A stretch of DNA of 64,000 nucleotides, taken from Denticeps clupeoides (taxonomy: Eukaryota > Chordata > Actinopteri > Clupeiformes > Denticipitidae). The notes under the pieces are model-generated. The model saw nothing but the letters and a program-made list of their open reading frames with translations. It searched no databases and was not told the DNA's origin. Position 1 is the stretch's first letter, and each line of letters opens with the position of its first letter. This document shows positions 15,801 to 28,566 of the stretch, in pieces. Location: assembly GCF_900700375.1 (NCBI RefSeq), contig NC_041717.1, forward strand, positions 5,592,023 through 5,656,022, given 5' to 3'. The translations under genes and the position numbers were made by a program.

Positions 15801-18800
15801 TTAGTTTCAATTATTTCTGTAATTTAAAAACATTTTTGTGAAAAACTCTTGTTTAACACTTTAGAATTGATAACATTGATAGTCAGACTATTAGATAAAT
15901 GAAGTAATCACAAAACATGCAGAAGTAAATTTTTGTTCTTTTTACATAATTATGTATGTAATGTGTAACATCATATGCTTGCTTCCCTACATCGCATGCC
16001 TCTGTCTACAGGGACTGGGGTGTTTATTAAAGCCAACATTTATTGTCACTTACTCAGCCCAGAGTACTGCGCTCCGCTGCTTTTCCGGCAGGCCGTCATC
16101 ACATACATAGTCATGTGACTTAGCATAATTAGAGGAGGTGGCAGCCATGGCTTCTCCTGGTAGGTCATGATGTACCGGTACCTGTTGTACTTCCATAGCT
16201 TTTTGGAACTGGTCCTCATATCTAAATAGATGTTGCTGTCAATGTATAAAAAAACAGTGATAATCCATCCACAAACAAAGAAAAATCTAATATAAATCAC
16301 AGTTAGACAATATAACAAGACGATAAAAAAAAAATGAGCATAATTTGTTTTGATCATGATATAGATGTTCAAAATACGTACTTGAAGAAAGCAATAAGAA
16401 CGTTAACCATGATGATGTACTGGAAGAACATGTAGACTGCTTGGAGGAGTGGTGTGAGGAAGGCCCCAGGAACACAATTACCTTCTACATTATCTTCCTC
16501 ACCTGGTTTATGTGAACAAGCTATTGAAATAACACAAAAAGAACTCACTGTGCTGTCTACCAAACCATTAAAATACTGTAACAGTGAGACAGACACTGCT
16601 ACTCACTGTCTATTTCTCCAGCATAGACCTCTCCGTATATCATCCAGTACGGCTGAAAGACCACTTCTTTGGCCAGTCTCCAGGATGGCTGCTCATTTGG
16701 GTTCAGAATAGCCTGGCGGGACACTCCAAAGCTCAGGAGCACAATGGCCATCATGATCACAATGTAAAACATGTTGCTGGTCTGAGGGGAACAAGAGGAA
16801 CAAGTCATACTTATTGTAGGACAGCCATACTAACTATATATTACATACAGTTTATAATAGCTATAATATAACTATATTATGGGTCAAACTAGGCCAACTT
16901 GTAAATCCAGCGACACATTTATACACAGTTGCTAGAAAAAGTATTTGAACCCTTTAGAATTATATGGAATTCGGCACAAATTGGTCATAAAATGTGATCT
17001 GATCTTCTTCTAAGTCACAACAATAGGCTAACACAGTCTGATTAAACTATTACTATATATACAATTATATGTTTTCAAGTTTTTATTTAACACAACGTGT
17101 AAATGGAGAAGTGGAGAGCATTTATTATACTATGCATTACTCCATGTAGCATAAGCGTTAAAAATTGAGGTACAGAACATCTTGGAAGTTACCATCTTAG
17201 TGATCATGGTAATGTAGGCCCCAGCATGTTGGTTGACAGCCAGCAGATCCAAAACCCTCACATACCAGAGGATCAAATCCAAGCAGTAGATGAGGCGTCC
17301 AGCAGTCCGAAATAAGGCCTTGTGCAATCTCAGCACAAACCCGACAAAAAAGAAGACGATGGCCACAAAGTCTGACACATTCCAGTACTCACTGGACCAA
17401 ACATTCAACTTTTGTCTGAACCTCCTGGGTTCTGACATCCAGACCTGAAAGACCAGAATATTAAAAAACTCATTAGAGCGGCCAGTAATTCCAACCTATT
17501 TAAGTTTTAATGAGAAAAGTTTTATGAATGTGTCTAGTATACAGCAAATTAAACTTTTGTTTTAAATAATGTTTTAAAGCAAAATATTTTGGAGACCTTC
17601 GAATTCTCTAATTTCACATTTATTAAAAAATTCTCTAGAAGTGTTTTTTGTTGTTTTTCTATAGCCAACAGGATTTTACAGAGTTTTTTTATCCTACTCT
17701 GTGTGTTATTGGGATTTTATACATTTAATATTGGTAATCTCAGCACAGATGAAATTGTGTGAACCTCCTGCGATCTCTAGTGGACCCCAGGTTGGAAACC
17801 ACTGCTGTAGAAAGTATTTTTAAGAGACATGAAGCAACTTTATGATGCTCAGGTTTATCTTTACTACTGTGATTCTGTTCATTCAACAAGTTACAAACAT
17901 ATAAAGTAGAACGGCTATGCAAGAATAAAGATGTAAATTTCAGAGTATTCAGGTTGAGGAGATAACATTCTGACGCAGACCTTTGAATTAGCCATTTGAG
18001 AGATAAGACATTTCAAAGAACAAGTTTACTATTTAACTGAACCAACCTTGGTAAGCATCCTCTGGCTCTGCCTGTTTGTATTGCACAATGCACTGGCACT
18101 AGCAATAGCTAAATGCCACAAATACACAACAAATAGGAAAGTGCCACAATGTGTTCACCCATACTGGTATTGTGTATAATGCAGAAGCATGAGCACAAAT
18201 GTATTTTTTTACCACTATCATGCAAGACAGTGGGTTAATATAAATTTTTTTCTGAAAAAACACGACTTCCTGTCTGTGTGAACCATTGTGATTGGTGAAC
18301 GGAGTTGATGACGTCATTTCAATGAATTCTTGCTCACTTCTAGAGGCCGCTCTCCTCCTTGTCCCGCCTCTCTCCTCCTTATTAGCATTTAAAGCTACAG
18401 ACACCGAAACTGGGGAAATCTCATTGTGGGACTGGATAAAAGTTGCTGTAATTCTGCACCACGGCTGAATTTCGTAAAGAAATACAGTGTAAGGGGACCA
18501 TAAAGACCTACATGAAAGTAAAAAAGAAATTATGTAAGGGGACGTTTACGTTCATCCATTCTGAACTGTTCTAGATGGATGGATAGTTAAGCATACCAGC
18601 AGTGAGCAAACCCTTCCCATGGCTTTGTAACAATGTGCCAATAACTTGGCTCTAGATTCAGAATTCTCACCTCCCTGGCTTTCTCTACAGCTGTTGAAAA
18701 TATGTAAGCAATGACCAACCACTCCTGAGGACTTGGGTGGTCCTCCATCTTTACCAGGACAGTGTAGGAGAAGAGCATAAGAAAACCCAGGTAAAACATC

Positions 18801-21800
18801 TGTAAACCAAACCAGTAGTGAGTTTTCAGTAAGATGTGGCAGGCCAGACACTGAAGATAACAGTGTGAAATACCAACCGTGTGCAACCAGAATTTCACAA
18901 CCGGGGCGCTGTAGAAGTCATACAGTTTCCTGGCCCACAGAAGGAACTGGACGGAGAACGCTGAGGTGTTCTCTAAATGCTCAATCCCACTCTCTGGATC
19001 ATAGTAACCCTTCAGCAGAAAAACACAAATAATTGTTGCCTCAAATTTGACTTTACTGACAATTGGCCAGGAGAGAAAGAAGATCTAACTAAACTAGCCT
19101 GATCTTCTCGCTTTGATGTATCTGTGTTTCCAGGGTCCAGTCTAAAATGCAGAGCTTCAGGAGATTGTGGGACATGTGACATCTCTGCCTGGCTCTTAAA
19201 TTCCAGTAGCTGAATGGCAGCAGGCATCAAGATGCTTAGAATGATCTGCAAAAAAAGAGAATGTTTCATCAGAAGCTATGGACTGTAAGGACCCTTGGAT
19301 GTTAAACCCCTTCAAGATGAAGCACATCACATTGGGCACAATGTGTCCTCTGCATTTAAGTATGCAGCCATGAAAGGCCCCTGGGGAGCATTGTGTGGGG
19401 ACAGTACTTTGCTCAGTGGCACCTCAGTGACATTCTGGTGGATCGGGATTCGAACCGGCAACCTTACGATTACGGGGAAATTACCTTAAAACATGAATTC
19501 TTCCTCATGTTGAGTCGGCCCATCCACAAGTCGGTCAGCAGCAACTGGGTACAACTGTGGGCCACAAAGGGCCGCAGGCCAGAGGACACGGCCATCTGCA
19601 GACAAGTGAAGTTACTCCAGTCCTTCATCTCGGAGGTAAGCAGCTTCATGGCCATGTATTCGTTGTCCCTGAAGGCCTTGTCCAGCAGATCCACAGCCAA
19701 CTGGCCAAACTCTCTGGGAGTTTACACACATCGAGACAAAGTCAACAGCAACATTGTCAGAGTTCACTCACGTCACATTCAATTTGTCTTCAGAAAGTCA
19801 ATTTACATTTATGTTTAGACAATTGATCAGACATGCTTTTCCAAAGTGACTTACAATCAGTAGTTACAGGGACAGTCCCCATGGAGACTTAAGAGTCTTG
19901 CTCAGGGACACAATGGTAGTAAGAGAGTTCTGAACCTATTACTTTGTGATCTTTTGGTTAATAGCTGAGTGTGTTCCCCCCTAGGCTCCTGCCAAGAACA
20001 AATTTTAACATGGGTGGAGCCCTTAGGTATGATTGACAGCTCTCACAACCCTACTTCCTCTTTCAGGAGACTTTAAACCCACTCCTGTTAATACAGCATA
20101 CACACGTGTAGCACAGCTCCTTGGTAATATATCATACACTGTCCTGGAGATGAAGACTATTCATAACCATTTACAAGTAAGATATTTAGGCCAAATGTAA
20201 TAAACAACATAAACATAAACAAGCTGCACCATTCTCTACTTTTTTTGCAGATCCTTAACAGAAACCCTTAGAGATGCACCCCCTTTCATAGACAAGGAAA
20301 AAGAAGAATCGAATATAAATAAACAAATACATAAATAAAGAAATACACGGATGAAAGCTTTTAAAAAACCTTAAGAACTCCATTATCATTACTATCCATT
20401 ACTATCTTGATTTTGATTGGTCAGTGAGTAGTGATTCTGAGATGCTCAGCTGCACCAGAAGCTGGGCATTTTACAGCATTTGCAAAGATTTCTGTGCTGA
20501 AAATGTTTTTTTTTTTATAATGCTACCACATAAATGCTACCAACACAAAAAACATGTGTTAGAGTTTTACTATATTACCTCTAATTTGTACAGTAATTAG
20601 CAGGGCAATTAATACTGAATGGAAAGTATTTCATTTTAAAGTATCGCACATCTAATTTGAAATTTTAATTGTAAATCTGTGAGCAGTATGTGTACTTTTG
20701 ATTTTTTTTTGGGATACGTGTATGGACATGTGAGGACACTAACAGAGAGTAGGTTTTGAGCACTTCCACAGTTCGGTCAGCCATGTAACTCTCCTTTGCT
20801 TCGGTTGCCATGGTACGGTACAGTTTACAAGCCACCACAGCTCGGGCCATGGACTCCTCCCCATGCTGCCACAGGAAGAGCGCCATCTGCTGTCGTCTCT
20901 TGAGCACCGCCCACACAAACAAGTCTTTGAAGCTGTACACAAGCATGGAGTCACTCTGCTCAGAGCCTTGGCCGGCCTTCATGTCCGATTGCTCCTGAAC
21001 AGACCAAACACAGAAGAATCGGCCAATGAGAATGAGTTTTGCTATTAAAAGACACAACTGAAATGAAGGGAGGTTAAAGGAACCTTGTGTTTGTAAGGCT
21101 GGGCGGTGCGGAAGAAGTGTGGCTGAGGAAGACTCTCAGACACAGTTTCAAGTTTAGGAAATGCCACCTTCCTCACGTTGCCAAAGCTGCGTGAGCTGTC
21201 CTGAAACAACACTGCCATGTTAGTCACACCTGACGCATACTTAAATACATACAGTGAGAACAAGGCATCCCTACCTGGGCGTACAGCCGATTGTAAACGG
21301 CCCGAAAGTTCTTGCGAGTGTAGCTGCTTTGATAGGCTCCGCCAATCAAGTACTCAATCAGCAATCCGATATCAATCAGTGAGACCCTGTATCCCGCTGG
21401 AAGGAGGCTCTGAGAGTTCACAGTCACAAGAGCAAAATATTGCCACATTTACATAAAAAGGCATGGCAGCACAATCCATTTAGATAAAATGCACAAAAAT
21501 GTTAATTTAATAGAAAATGCCACATGAATCACACTTGCACAATTTACAAAAATCCAATTTGTGTGGTGAGGGAATTTTCATGGATTACCACTGTTCATTC
21601 ATAAACATGACTTCACAAAAAATGTATTGTTATACCTGTTTCACATGCTCAATCAGATGTTGAAGAAAATTATCTGGTGGTCCCTGATGGGAAAATAGAA
21701 AAACATAACATGTGCCTATACGGCATTATAAATAAGATCAAAGTAGCCTTACAATAGTGTTCCACATTGATTGGGGTTTTAATTATTACAGTTAAATGCA

Positions 21801-24800
21801 ATAGTATAATATTAACTGATATGCCAAACGAACCTAATGTAACATAATCAAAGGCAAGATCCGTTCAGCGCTCCCTTATTTGTGATGTGAGTGTAATGGT
21901 GGTGCAGTGTTACTGTATTATAGAGTTCCTCCAGACGAGTCACGGTCAGAAAGTGGTTCATTGTCATGCCATTGTCAATCAGCAGCTTGACGAAACTGAC
22001 GCGGTCCATCATCAGGGCGTCTGTCATGGTCTGCTCCAAAGAGCCCACCTGTAAATGTGGAGTAAAGACTTACGTGAAGGCTAGCAATCGTCACAACAAC
22101 AATTAAACATCCACAACTGTGATGCATTGGTATTGTTACCTTCCAGTGCGGCCCGTACACCAAGATGTGCTGCTTAGCAACATCAGCCCTGTCCCACGCT
22201 AGCGCCCATCTCAGCTGTTCGTGGGGCGTGGCTTTTGTGCCTGTTCATCACGCAGTCAGCATTCCAACCAACATGCAAGATTTTGAAGGAAAATCAATCA
22301 TACATTGAAAAAGTATTCATACCCTTCCACACTGTGCCACCTTACAACCACAAAGTTAAATGTTTTTTATTGGGATTTTTTCATGGTATCACATAATTGT
22401 GAAGAAGAATACATGGTGTTGACATTTTTCTACAAATAAAAATCTGAAAGGTGTGGTTTATAACAACCTTTTGCTGCCATTAGATCCGAAAGTCTTTTTC
22501 GGTGTGTCTAGAGATAGCACAAATAGTCAGATTGGTTAGAGAGCATCTTGCCACATATTCTCTGGACTATATGGAGTGTATGTTTAGGGTTGTGTTTAGG
22601 GTTGTGCTGTACATTCGTTATTTTCTCTAACAAGCCTGAGAGTAAAGGGAGCGCCATCTGGGTAAAGGGAGAGCCACACATTTTAACCTTGTGATTGTAA
22701 TGTGATGAAATGTAGAAAAGTTCAAGGGACATGAATAATCATCCAAGGCACTGCACTTTACCTCTGAGAGATGTGGTCAAAATGGCAACATCAGCTTCCT
22801 GTGCATCTTCTGATTCGCAGTCGAAGACGGTTATCTGTGTCATCAGAAAAAATGACAGATAAGAAAACTTAATTTTTCTGACACTGGAGTTCATGATACT
22901 AAAAGTTGTGCAGAAAACAGGTGAAAATTAAAAAAATTATAAACAAACAGTAAACAGTCCTGAGATCAGTTGGATAAAAGTCAAACTTATGCTGATGAGT
23001 TTATATAGTCTTATTTATATTCTTTTGTGAAGGTTTGATGTTCTTTCACTTGCAATGCTAGGCAATACCATCTGTATTCCCTCAGAGCAATAATTTAACT
23101 TCACATTACTGCTGAAACCCAGAAGTCTGTTTTTTTTCCACCCATCTCCAGCATTCCTCTTTCAGTGATTCACATCCAATCAAAGAATCTGAGCCCCTGG
23201 GGACCAAATTAATCCCTGCACTTCCATTAATATGGAAATATGTTTCATGCTCCATCATTCCAATTATTCTCTTCACTCTCAATTTAGAAACTCAAAAGCA
23301 TCCAATGGGTGTGGTGATCTCCCATATTCTGTTTGATGGAGATTTAACATCAGGGCCTGCCACGCTGTGACTGGAGGAATGAGACTGATACGCAGCAGGC
23401 AGCGCTGGCATGCACAACAATGACTGTTTACCACACAGAGATGGAAGCCGAGGGGAGGGGTGGGGCTGGAGCAACACTGAGGGAAAACTTACTGACAGAT
23501 GCCCAGGATAAATGAGCGCTGGGAAAGAAGAAGAATGTGAGGAATATGAGTTAAAGAAACGATAAAGAGTTTGTGAAGGTGTCACAAAGTGGAACGATTT
23601 TTACAGACTGCCCTCTGTGTAGGAAGTTTATCTTATACCATGGCCTGAGTAATTGCTCTGTGCTAATTTGTTGGGAGGGTGCATTTTAAACCATCTTATA
23701 CAGTAACTAATTACCGAATAAGATGTTTTGTCTTGAGAAAAACCATATACAATATACTCCGTATCCAATATTCTGCAATAAGTGTTGAAGTTCTCATAGA
23801 AAATTTGCACTGGGTTACAGGCGTCATGACCCCTGCAAAAATCTGATCCAGCCAATATAAACCCCGCCCCATATAATCACATCTTTATTAATAAATATAT
23901 GAATTATCTTGCATTAATAACTTAATTAACTTCATTCATTTCATTTGGCAGCAAAATAACAGCATGTTTAACCATCTGGGGATGTTACTCACCCCCCTGC
24001 CGAATACTTGGTATTACCCAACCCCTCTTTTTTTAAGGGGAGTCCAGACAGTTTCAGAGTTGTTTTCGGTGAAAAAACATTCGACATGTCATGGGCATCC
24101 TACACGCCTGATTGCGCTAGTGGATTTTTTTTACATGGACCAAATACATGGACCAAAACAGTAAAACTGTGAAGGAATGCCTTGGGTCTTTTATACCATT
24201 AATTAAAAGAAATTGTACAATTATTTGTTCTATGGCTTCATCCTTTAAATTCCACCATATCTACCTACAGCATCCCTGTGATCCATGCAGTCCATGAGAA
24301 GGTCAAAGAGCTTAGCGGCCTCAGTTGTCACCATACTAAACATCTCCTTGATCCTTAATAGGAAGTCCTCCTTAATATCCTTATGCATCTCCCTACAAGA
24401 AAACATGCACAGACAGCATTAACAATGACGGCAAGTCAATTATGCATTTGTACAAACTTAAGCGATGCATTCCTGCAAATGAAATTTAAATATGAGCATG
24501 GAGGGGAATTACCTGTCTACACCCGTCTGTTTGTATACGAACGAGAGCAGGTCAGCTGCCCTTCCCGTGCCTTCAAAGACGATGACAGGTACAGCTGGCT
24601 CACTGCTCAGATTCTCCAGAACAATGGCCAGAATGCCAGGACCACCTTCTACCACCACACACACCACAGGAACACCCTGGTTTAGTCCTGAAAGCACATG
24701 CACATGAAACAATCACATTTTCCACTGATCAGTGGCCTCTGGACTTAACTGGTTGACAAATTAAGCTAATAAAGGCTCAATAGACTCCAGCCTACTCTGT

Positions 24801-26985
24801 GAAATTTTGTTTGACATTAATAAAGCAATAAATCTGTGAACCCTTCTCAAAGAAGTAGAATATGAAAATATATTCCTCACACTGAATGGTGAGGTGGTTA
24901 GTTAGAAGGTTTCTTCACTTCAAGGGATGATGATTCTGTGTCAGACCAATATAGAGCACCACCATTTGTTTTTCTTGCGTAATCCCCACAACTTCATGTC
25001 AGAATATCATGAATAATTTAACAAAAAAAAAGAAACAGCTGTGACCTGTTGTAGCCCAGCCAATGACTTTATCAGACTGAGAGAATATAATAAGGTCCTT
25101 GCTGAAGGGTCCAATCTGATTTAACAGTTTCAGCAATATACCAATGAAGTTGAAAGAAAAACACCTGTGGAATTATTTATATGCCTATTTTAGTACTTTT
25201 GTAGACTAGTCCTCTTTTGTTGATTTGTTATGTTCATTGCAACACAGTAACAATGGGCGGATGTCGGGGTTAAAATGGAACTCTGAGGGAATGTTTGAAA
25301 AAAAACACATCCCACTCACTGGGGTGGATTCGCTGCAAGTGGACATGACGTTCCAGCTTCCTCCTCAGCTCCAGCTGGCCGCCATATTTTCCCGTCGTGC
25401 CATCGTCCACCAGCAGGAAGTGGGAGTGCAGTCCATTCAGGCAGACCCGCTTACTCAATGGGTTCGATAGCGTCTGGTAAGGCCTCAGCGCCTAACACAG
25501 AAACCGCAGTAAAATGGGTGACTTGCCTGTAGGCCTGGGTTAATGACCAACCACGGAGGTGATGGTGAGAACACAACAGCACAGCTGCAGTGTTAATCCA
25601 GTGCCAGCAGCAACACCCGGAACATAGACTTTATTAGATTGGTCTGTTTTACAAGTGGGATGTACTAATGAATGAATGAATGAATGAATGCATTTCTCTA
25701 ATAGCAGTCTTATTAAAATGGTTAGTTCCAGAGCCAGAGCAGACGTGCTCTCGGGATTGGAAATCTCTATCTGGACACCCCAGGTCAGAGGGCAAAACCC
25801 TCCACTGCATTTATGGTTAGAGACACCTAGCCTAGTTGAATAATGCAGGGTCAGCTATTTGTAAAAAGGTTCTTTGATTTGGCCTCGCTCCAGGCTACCC
25901 ATATATCTCCTGGTTTCCTCTAACCCGTACATTATTTTATAGTTTTCCTGACCTGGGCCAGATTATACACATTATCTTTTTCCAAACAGCTACAAAACAC
26001 AATTCACAATACAGTTATAACTAACAAACCATAACAATGTTATATAAGCTAAATGTACGAGGAGTGTAATGTGCCTGGAATTAACAAATCAAGATGATCC
26101 ACTCACGCCTCTGCCAATGAGGTCGCTGTGATTCTCAATAAAACCCCAGGGAGTGATTCCAACAGTGTTCCTTTTCCTGAGGTTGTGAGTCCCATACTCC
26201 TTAACAGCTTCTCCTACATACCGGGATACCCCTACCAAAAAGAAAAAGGTATGTAAACACGGCATCTACTACAACCACGCGGACCTTGGGAAAAGACAAA
26301 CCGGAGTTGGTGCCGTCTGTAAGTATCCAGGCTCCAGTGGTTTCTGCAGCCTTGATGAGGCCTTTGCTGAAGGTTTGCAGCACCTTGGAGGGAAGACAAA
26401 GGTTCTCTGTGCCCCCGTGGACTGAGATTACCAGCTTGGGCAGCTCCATCTGCCATTCCCGCAGCATGAGGTGCATCAGCTGCTCCACTTTGGCATCACA
26501 TGACAGACGCACGTACTGTCAACAAGAGCAGACACACTGTGTGGATCCACAACTCCTTAATCCGGGTCAGGGTCCCCAACGTGCAATCAAGTTACAGGAC
26601 CCGACATTAAAAAGAGCCGCACGACTGCAGAACTGAGAAAAGTTTCAAATATCTTCAAATATTTATGAATCGCGTAACTACCTTAGCATGGCATGACCTC
26701 TTAGCACTGTCTTGGAAGTCAATGGTGCCGAAGGCATCTGTTGAGCTGGCCCGGGTGTGTAACGCGACAGACCATTCTTCTGTGTCTGCTGCTGTGGGCC
26801 TGGGAGCCACAGAGGGGATGGAATCCAGCCCAGCGTGCTCTCCAAGGAGGCGGCCACAGCAGCATCTGAGCAGAAGGAGAAGAAAATTGATCCTTACCCT
26901 TCAGATCTCCCTGGCCTGTGCCTCCTATGATTCATAGATGCCATACCTGATAAGATTCTGGCACACTTGACATCCTGGAGAACAT
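10702..26985 (-). CDS. trpm6: TRPM6 channel-kinase (5' exons not found)
   Basis: About 35 exons encode roughly 1870 residues of a plasma-membrane Mg2+/Ca2+ channel with a C-terminal alpha-kinase. In order: N-terminal TRPM homology region (21636-26985), exons leading into the membrane domain (18671-21409), membrane segments, pore and TRP helix (16054-17444), coiled coil and a long variable linker (13044-15697), and the kinase (10702-12827). TRPM6 is chosen over TRPM7 because of linker similarity (GFVNLAFS against TRPM6 GGYVNWAFS; TRPM7 has no such motif), the pre-kinase exon MERNNLMRL, and position between rorb and carnmt1 as in human. The first recognised exon (26947-26985, [13 protein letters not shown]) corresponds to human exon 3. 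Exons for the preceding 37 or so residues were not found. The last exon is also unsettled (see that entry). Confidence 0.95.
13044..15697 (-). CDS. trpm6: trpm6 exons: coiled coil and variable linker
   Basis: Exons 15565-15697 ([14 protein letters not shown]), 14442-15406, 14052-14143, 13848-13968, 13453-13499, 13186-13247 and 13044-13072. The 965-bp exon starts with the coiled coil ([20 protein letters not shown]) and continues into a Ser/Pro-rich, low-conservation linker that in TRPM6/7 is heavily autophosphorylated by the kinase. The small exons were recognised by splice signals and by phase agreement. The 13848-13968 exon has little family similarity and is the least certain; with it the phases close (N VDQVEV), without it they do not. 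Confidence 0.75.
16054..17444 (-). CDS. trpm6: trpm6 exons: pore domain and TRP helix
   Basis: Exons 17193-17444 ([38 protein letters not shown]), 16607-16781 ([18 protein letters not shown]; pore [17 protein letters not shown]), 16382-16520 (an acidic, Cys-containing outer pore loop, then [20 protein letters not shown]) and 16054-16235 (TRP helix [20 protein letters not shown]). The pore-loop glutamate of YGEVYA, which sets divalent permeation in TRPM6/7, is kept. Nothing in the frames suggests loss of channel function. Confidence 0.92.
16922..17105 (+). mobile_element. Tc1/mariner-derived MITE fragment in trpm6 intron
   Basis: The stretch opens with a typical fish Tc1-type terminus (GAAAAAGTATTTGAACCCTT) and continues with the usual sub-terminal sequence around AATTGGTCATAAAATGTGAT. 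No coding capacity. The right limit is approximate. Confidence 0.6.
18240..18548. mobile_element. Non-coding MITE of a TTAA-type family
   Basis: Shares two blocks with repeats at 39678-39879 and 42801-43578: one around CATTGTGGGACTGGATAAAA and one around TAGCATTTAAAGCTACAGACA. The 3' end AAGGGGACGTTTA resembles the GGGGACCTTTAA terminus of the better copies. It carries a perfect TGACGTCA (CRE-type) palindrome near 18308-18315. It sits in a trpm6 intron in reverse orientation relative to the 42801 copy. Confidence 0.6.
18671..21409 (-). CDS. trpm6: trpm6 exons: end of N-terminal region to first membrane segments
   Basis: Exons 21275-21409 ([18 protein letters not shown]), 21084-21200, 20744-20994 ([18 protein letters not shown]), 19485-19713 ([20 protein letters not shown]), 19090 or 19099-19245 ([14 protein letters not shown]), 18878-19009 ([12 protein letters not shown]) and 18671-18799 ([34 protein letters not shown]). 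The 3' end of the 19245 exon is uncertain: both a GC donor after CAG and a GTTAGA donor nine bases further keep phase. A SINE lies directly against the 19485 donor. Confidence 0.88.
19332..19484 (-). mobile_element. tRNA-derived SINE (family A) touching a trpm6 splice donor
   Basis: On the minus strand it reads CCCCGTAATCGTAAGGTTGC, then a B-box (GGTTCGAATCC) and the SINE body. The first ~30 bases of the tRNA-like head are missing, and the sequence begins within about 10 bases of the donor of the trpm6 exon ending at 19485. Confidence 0.8.
19805..19975 (-). mobile_element. SINE, family B
   Basis: Diverged copy of the second SINE family of this window. Shared blocks are ACTTACAATCAGTAGTTACA, GGGACAGTCCCC and CTCAGGGACACAATGGTAGT. 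It lies in a trpm6 intron. Confidence 0.65.
21636..26985 (-). CDS. trpm6: trpm6 exons: N-terminal TRPM homology region
   Basis: Exons, 5' to 3': 26947-26985, 26682-26865, 26302-26515, 26107-26231, 25320-25491, 24513-24687, 24269-24392, 22762-22834, 22140-22240, 21914-22048, 21636-21683. All joins keep phase. Landmarks: the Cys-rich start [18 protein letters not shown]; the SLOG-like nucleotide-binding fold with [11 protein letters not shown] and [58 protein letters not shown]; and LEELYNTGPPDNF. These are hallmark stretches of the cytosolic TRPM homology region of TRPM6/7. An exon may read past its donor in frame (for example after 26302), so the boundaries used here are those that restore the family sequence. 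Confidence 0.9.
22299..22757. mobile_element. Decayed Tc1-like transposon in trpm6 intron
   Basis: Left end GAAAAAGTATTCATACCCTT and right end, read on the other strand, CAGTGCCTTGGATGATTATT then CATGTCCCTTG, match the terminal repeats of common fish Tc1 elements. Only scraps of transposase remain between them. It lies between the trpm6 exons at 22240 and 22762, just before the acceptor side of the latter. Confidence 0.65.
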
Positions 26986-27137
26986 CTACGATAAACCAAC
27001 AATGAATGACATATATAAGGAACAAAAACATGCAGTATTTCTACACGTGCCAAAATACACCAATCACACACCATTTCATGGCACCCAACCTGATAAGACC
27101 TCTGAGGGTATATTGTGGCATTTATTCCCATTTGGGT

Positions 27138-27641
27138 ATAGTACACGCCAGAAGTTTGGACACCTTTTCATTCAATGAGTTTTTTTTATTTTCATGACCA
27201 TTTACATGTTAGATTCTCACTGAAGGCATCAAAACTATGAATTATCTATGAATGTGGAGTTATGTACTTAACAAAAAAAGGTGAAATAAATAATGTTTTA
27301 TATTCTAGTTTATTTGCTCTGATTACTGCTTTGTACACTCTTGACATTCTCTCGATGAGCTTCAAGAGGTCGTCACCTGAAATGCTTTTCCAACAGTCTT
27401 GAAGGAGTTCCCAGAGGTGTTTAGCACTTGTTGGTCCAGCTCACCCCAAACCATCTGGATTGGGTTCAGGTACGGTGACTGTGGAGGCCAGGTCTCCACT
27501 TTTTGTTAAGTACATAACTCCACATGTGCTCATTCATAGTTTTGATGCCTTCAGTGAGAATCTACCAACGTAAATGGTCATGAAAATAAAGAAAACACAT
27601 TAAATGAGAAGGTGTGTCCAAACTTTTGGCCTGTACTGTAT
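27138..27641 (-). mobile_element. Tc1-like transposon, internally deleted
   Basis: Inverted terminal repeats of at least 100 bp: the left end GCCAGAAGTTTGGACACCTT pairs with the right end AGGTGTGTCCAAACTTTTGG, and both arms share TGAGAATCTACCAACGTAAA-type sub-terminal sequence. The middle, on the minus strand, reads the C-terminal part of a Tc1 transposase (HLWELLQDCWKSISGDDLLK, LIERMSRVYKAVI). Most of the gene is gone. Confidence 0.8.
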
Positions 27642-27939
27642 AACCTGGATATAATCCCAAGGATGCTCAGTAAGACTCTGCACTAACGCCTCAATAAAAT
27701 AAAGTAAAACCTGATTTATCATGACACCTTCATCCTTTGCTACATGGCCTGGTTCCGACGCTCATGTTACCCGCTTTAGGACCTTTTTGTCGTGAGCACA
27801 CAGACCGGTCAGCAGCTCTGCAGCCCCGTAAACAACAACCTGCGATGCACCGCGTGTTCCGACACCAGCCCAAACAACACAGGATACGGATACCGTCCTC
27901 AGGAGAAAATCAACGCCGTTACGGCTGACCTGTGCAAGC

Positions 27940-28055
27940 TAGTTAGTGGGGGTGGTGGTATCTTAGTGGGAACCAGAAGACCCAGGTTCAAACCCCACTT
28001 ACTACCATCGCGTCCCTGAACAAGACACTTAACCCTGAGTGTTTCCAGTGGGACA
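27940..28055 (+). mobile_element. SINE, family B (partial)
   Basis: Contains the family blocks AACCAGAAGACCCAGGTTCA and CTTAACCCTGAGTGTTTCCA. It is cut short and followed at once by a family-A SINE. Confidence 0.7.
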
Positions 28056-28059
28056 GTCC

Positions 28060-28206
28060 CATGGGCCAGTGGTGGCCTGGCGGTTAAGGAAGGTTGCCGG
28101 TTCGAATCCCGATCCGTCAAGGAACCACTGAGGTGGTCATGGCTGCCCGCTGCTGGTTAAATACAGAGGACACATTTCGTTGTGTCACCGTGTGCTGTGC
28201 CGCTCT
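28060..28206 (+). mobile_element. tRNA-derived SINE, family A (short copy)
   Basis: Reads AGTGGTGGCCTGGCGGTTAA, an A-box-like head, then the B-box GGTTCGAATCC and the body ending near TGTGTCACCGTGTGCTGTG. It has internal deletions relative to the 60577 copy. Confidence 0.8.
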
Positions 28207-28299
28207 GGATAAGGGCGTGAATATGAATGCACGCTCTGTTCCGGCTGGTTGGTGTACACTGTCAGTATTTTCGTGTGTTTTGTCGGTGTGACGTGAAGT

Positions 28300-28534
28300 A
28301 CGCGGGTGTACAGTACAGGGGGGGTCCTTCACTGTTACAGGCCAGGAAGAGCGAACCTGTGGGTGTCCCGCGATGCGGGTATGAACTTGACGCATTCTCT
28401 CCTGTAAAAAGCGCCCTCGATCCAGGACTGGCGAGCCTGACGAGAGAAGGAGGGAAGGAGACGTGAGACAGAAGATGTCCCCCCGAGCTGCTCCTCCTCG
28501 GGCTCGAAATGTCCGCGTCAGAGGATGTAAAAAA

Positions 28535-28566
<32 letters not shown>

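Noticed and set aside
10702-26985. TRPM7 instead of TRPM6
   Set aside because: The pore and kinase are close to both, but the linker motifs and the neighbouring genes point to TRPM6.
27720-27930. Open frame on the + strand (63 codons from ATG 27737) in the trpm6 upstream region
   Set aside because: No family resemblance, no splice signals fitting trpm6 on the minus strand, and it sits between repeats. Most likely chance.
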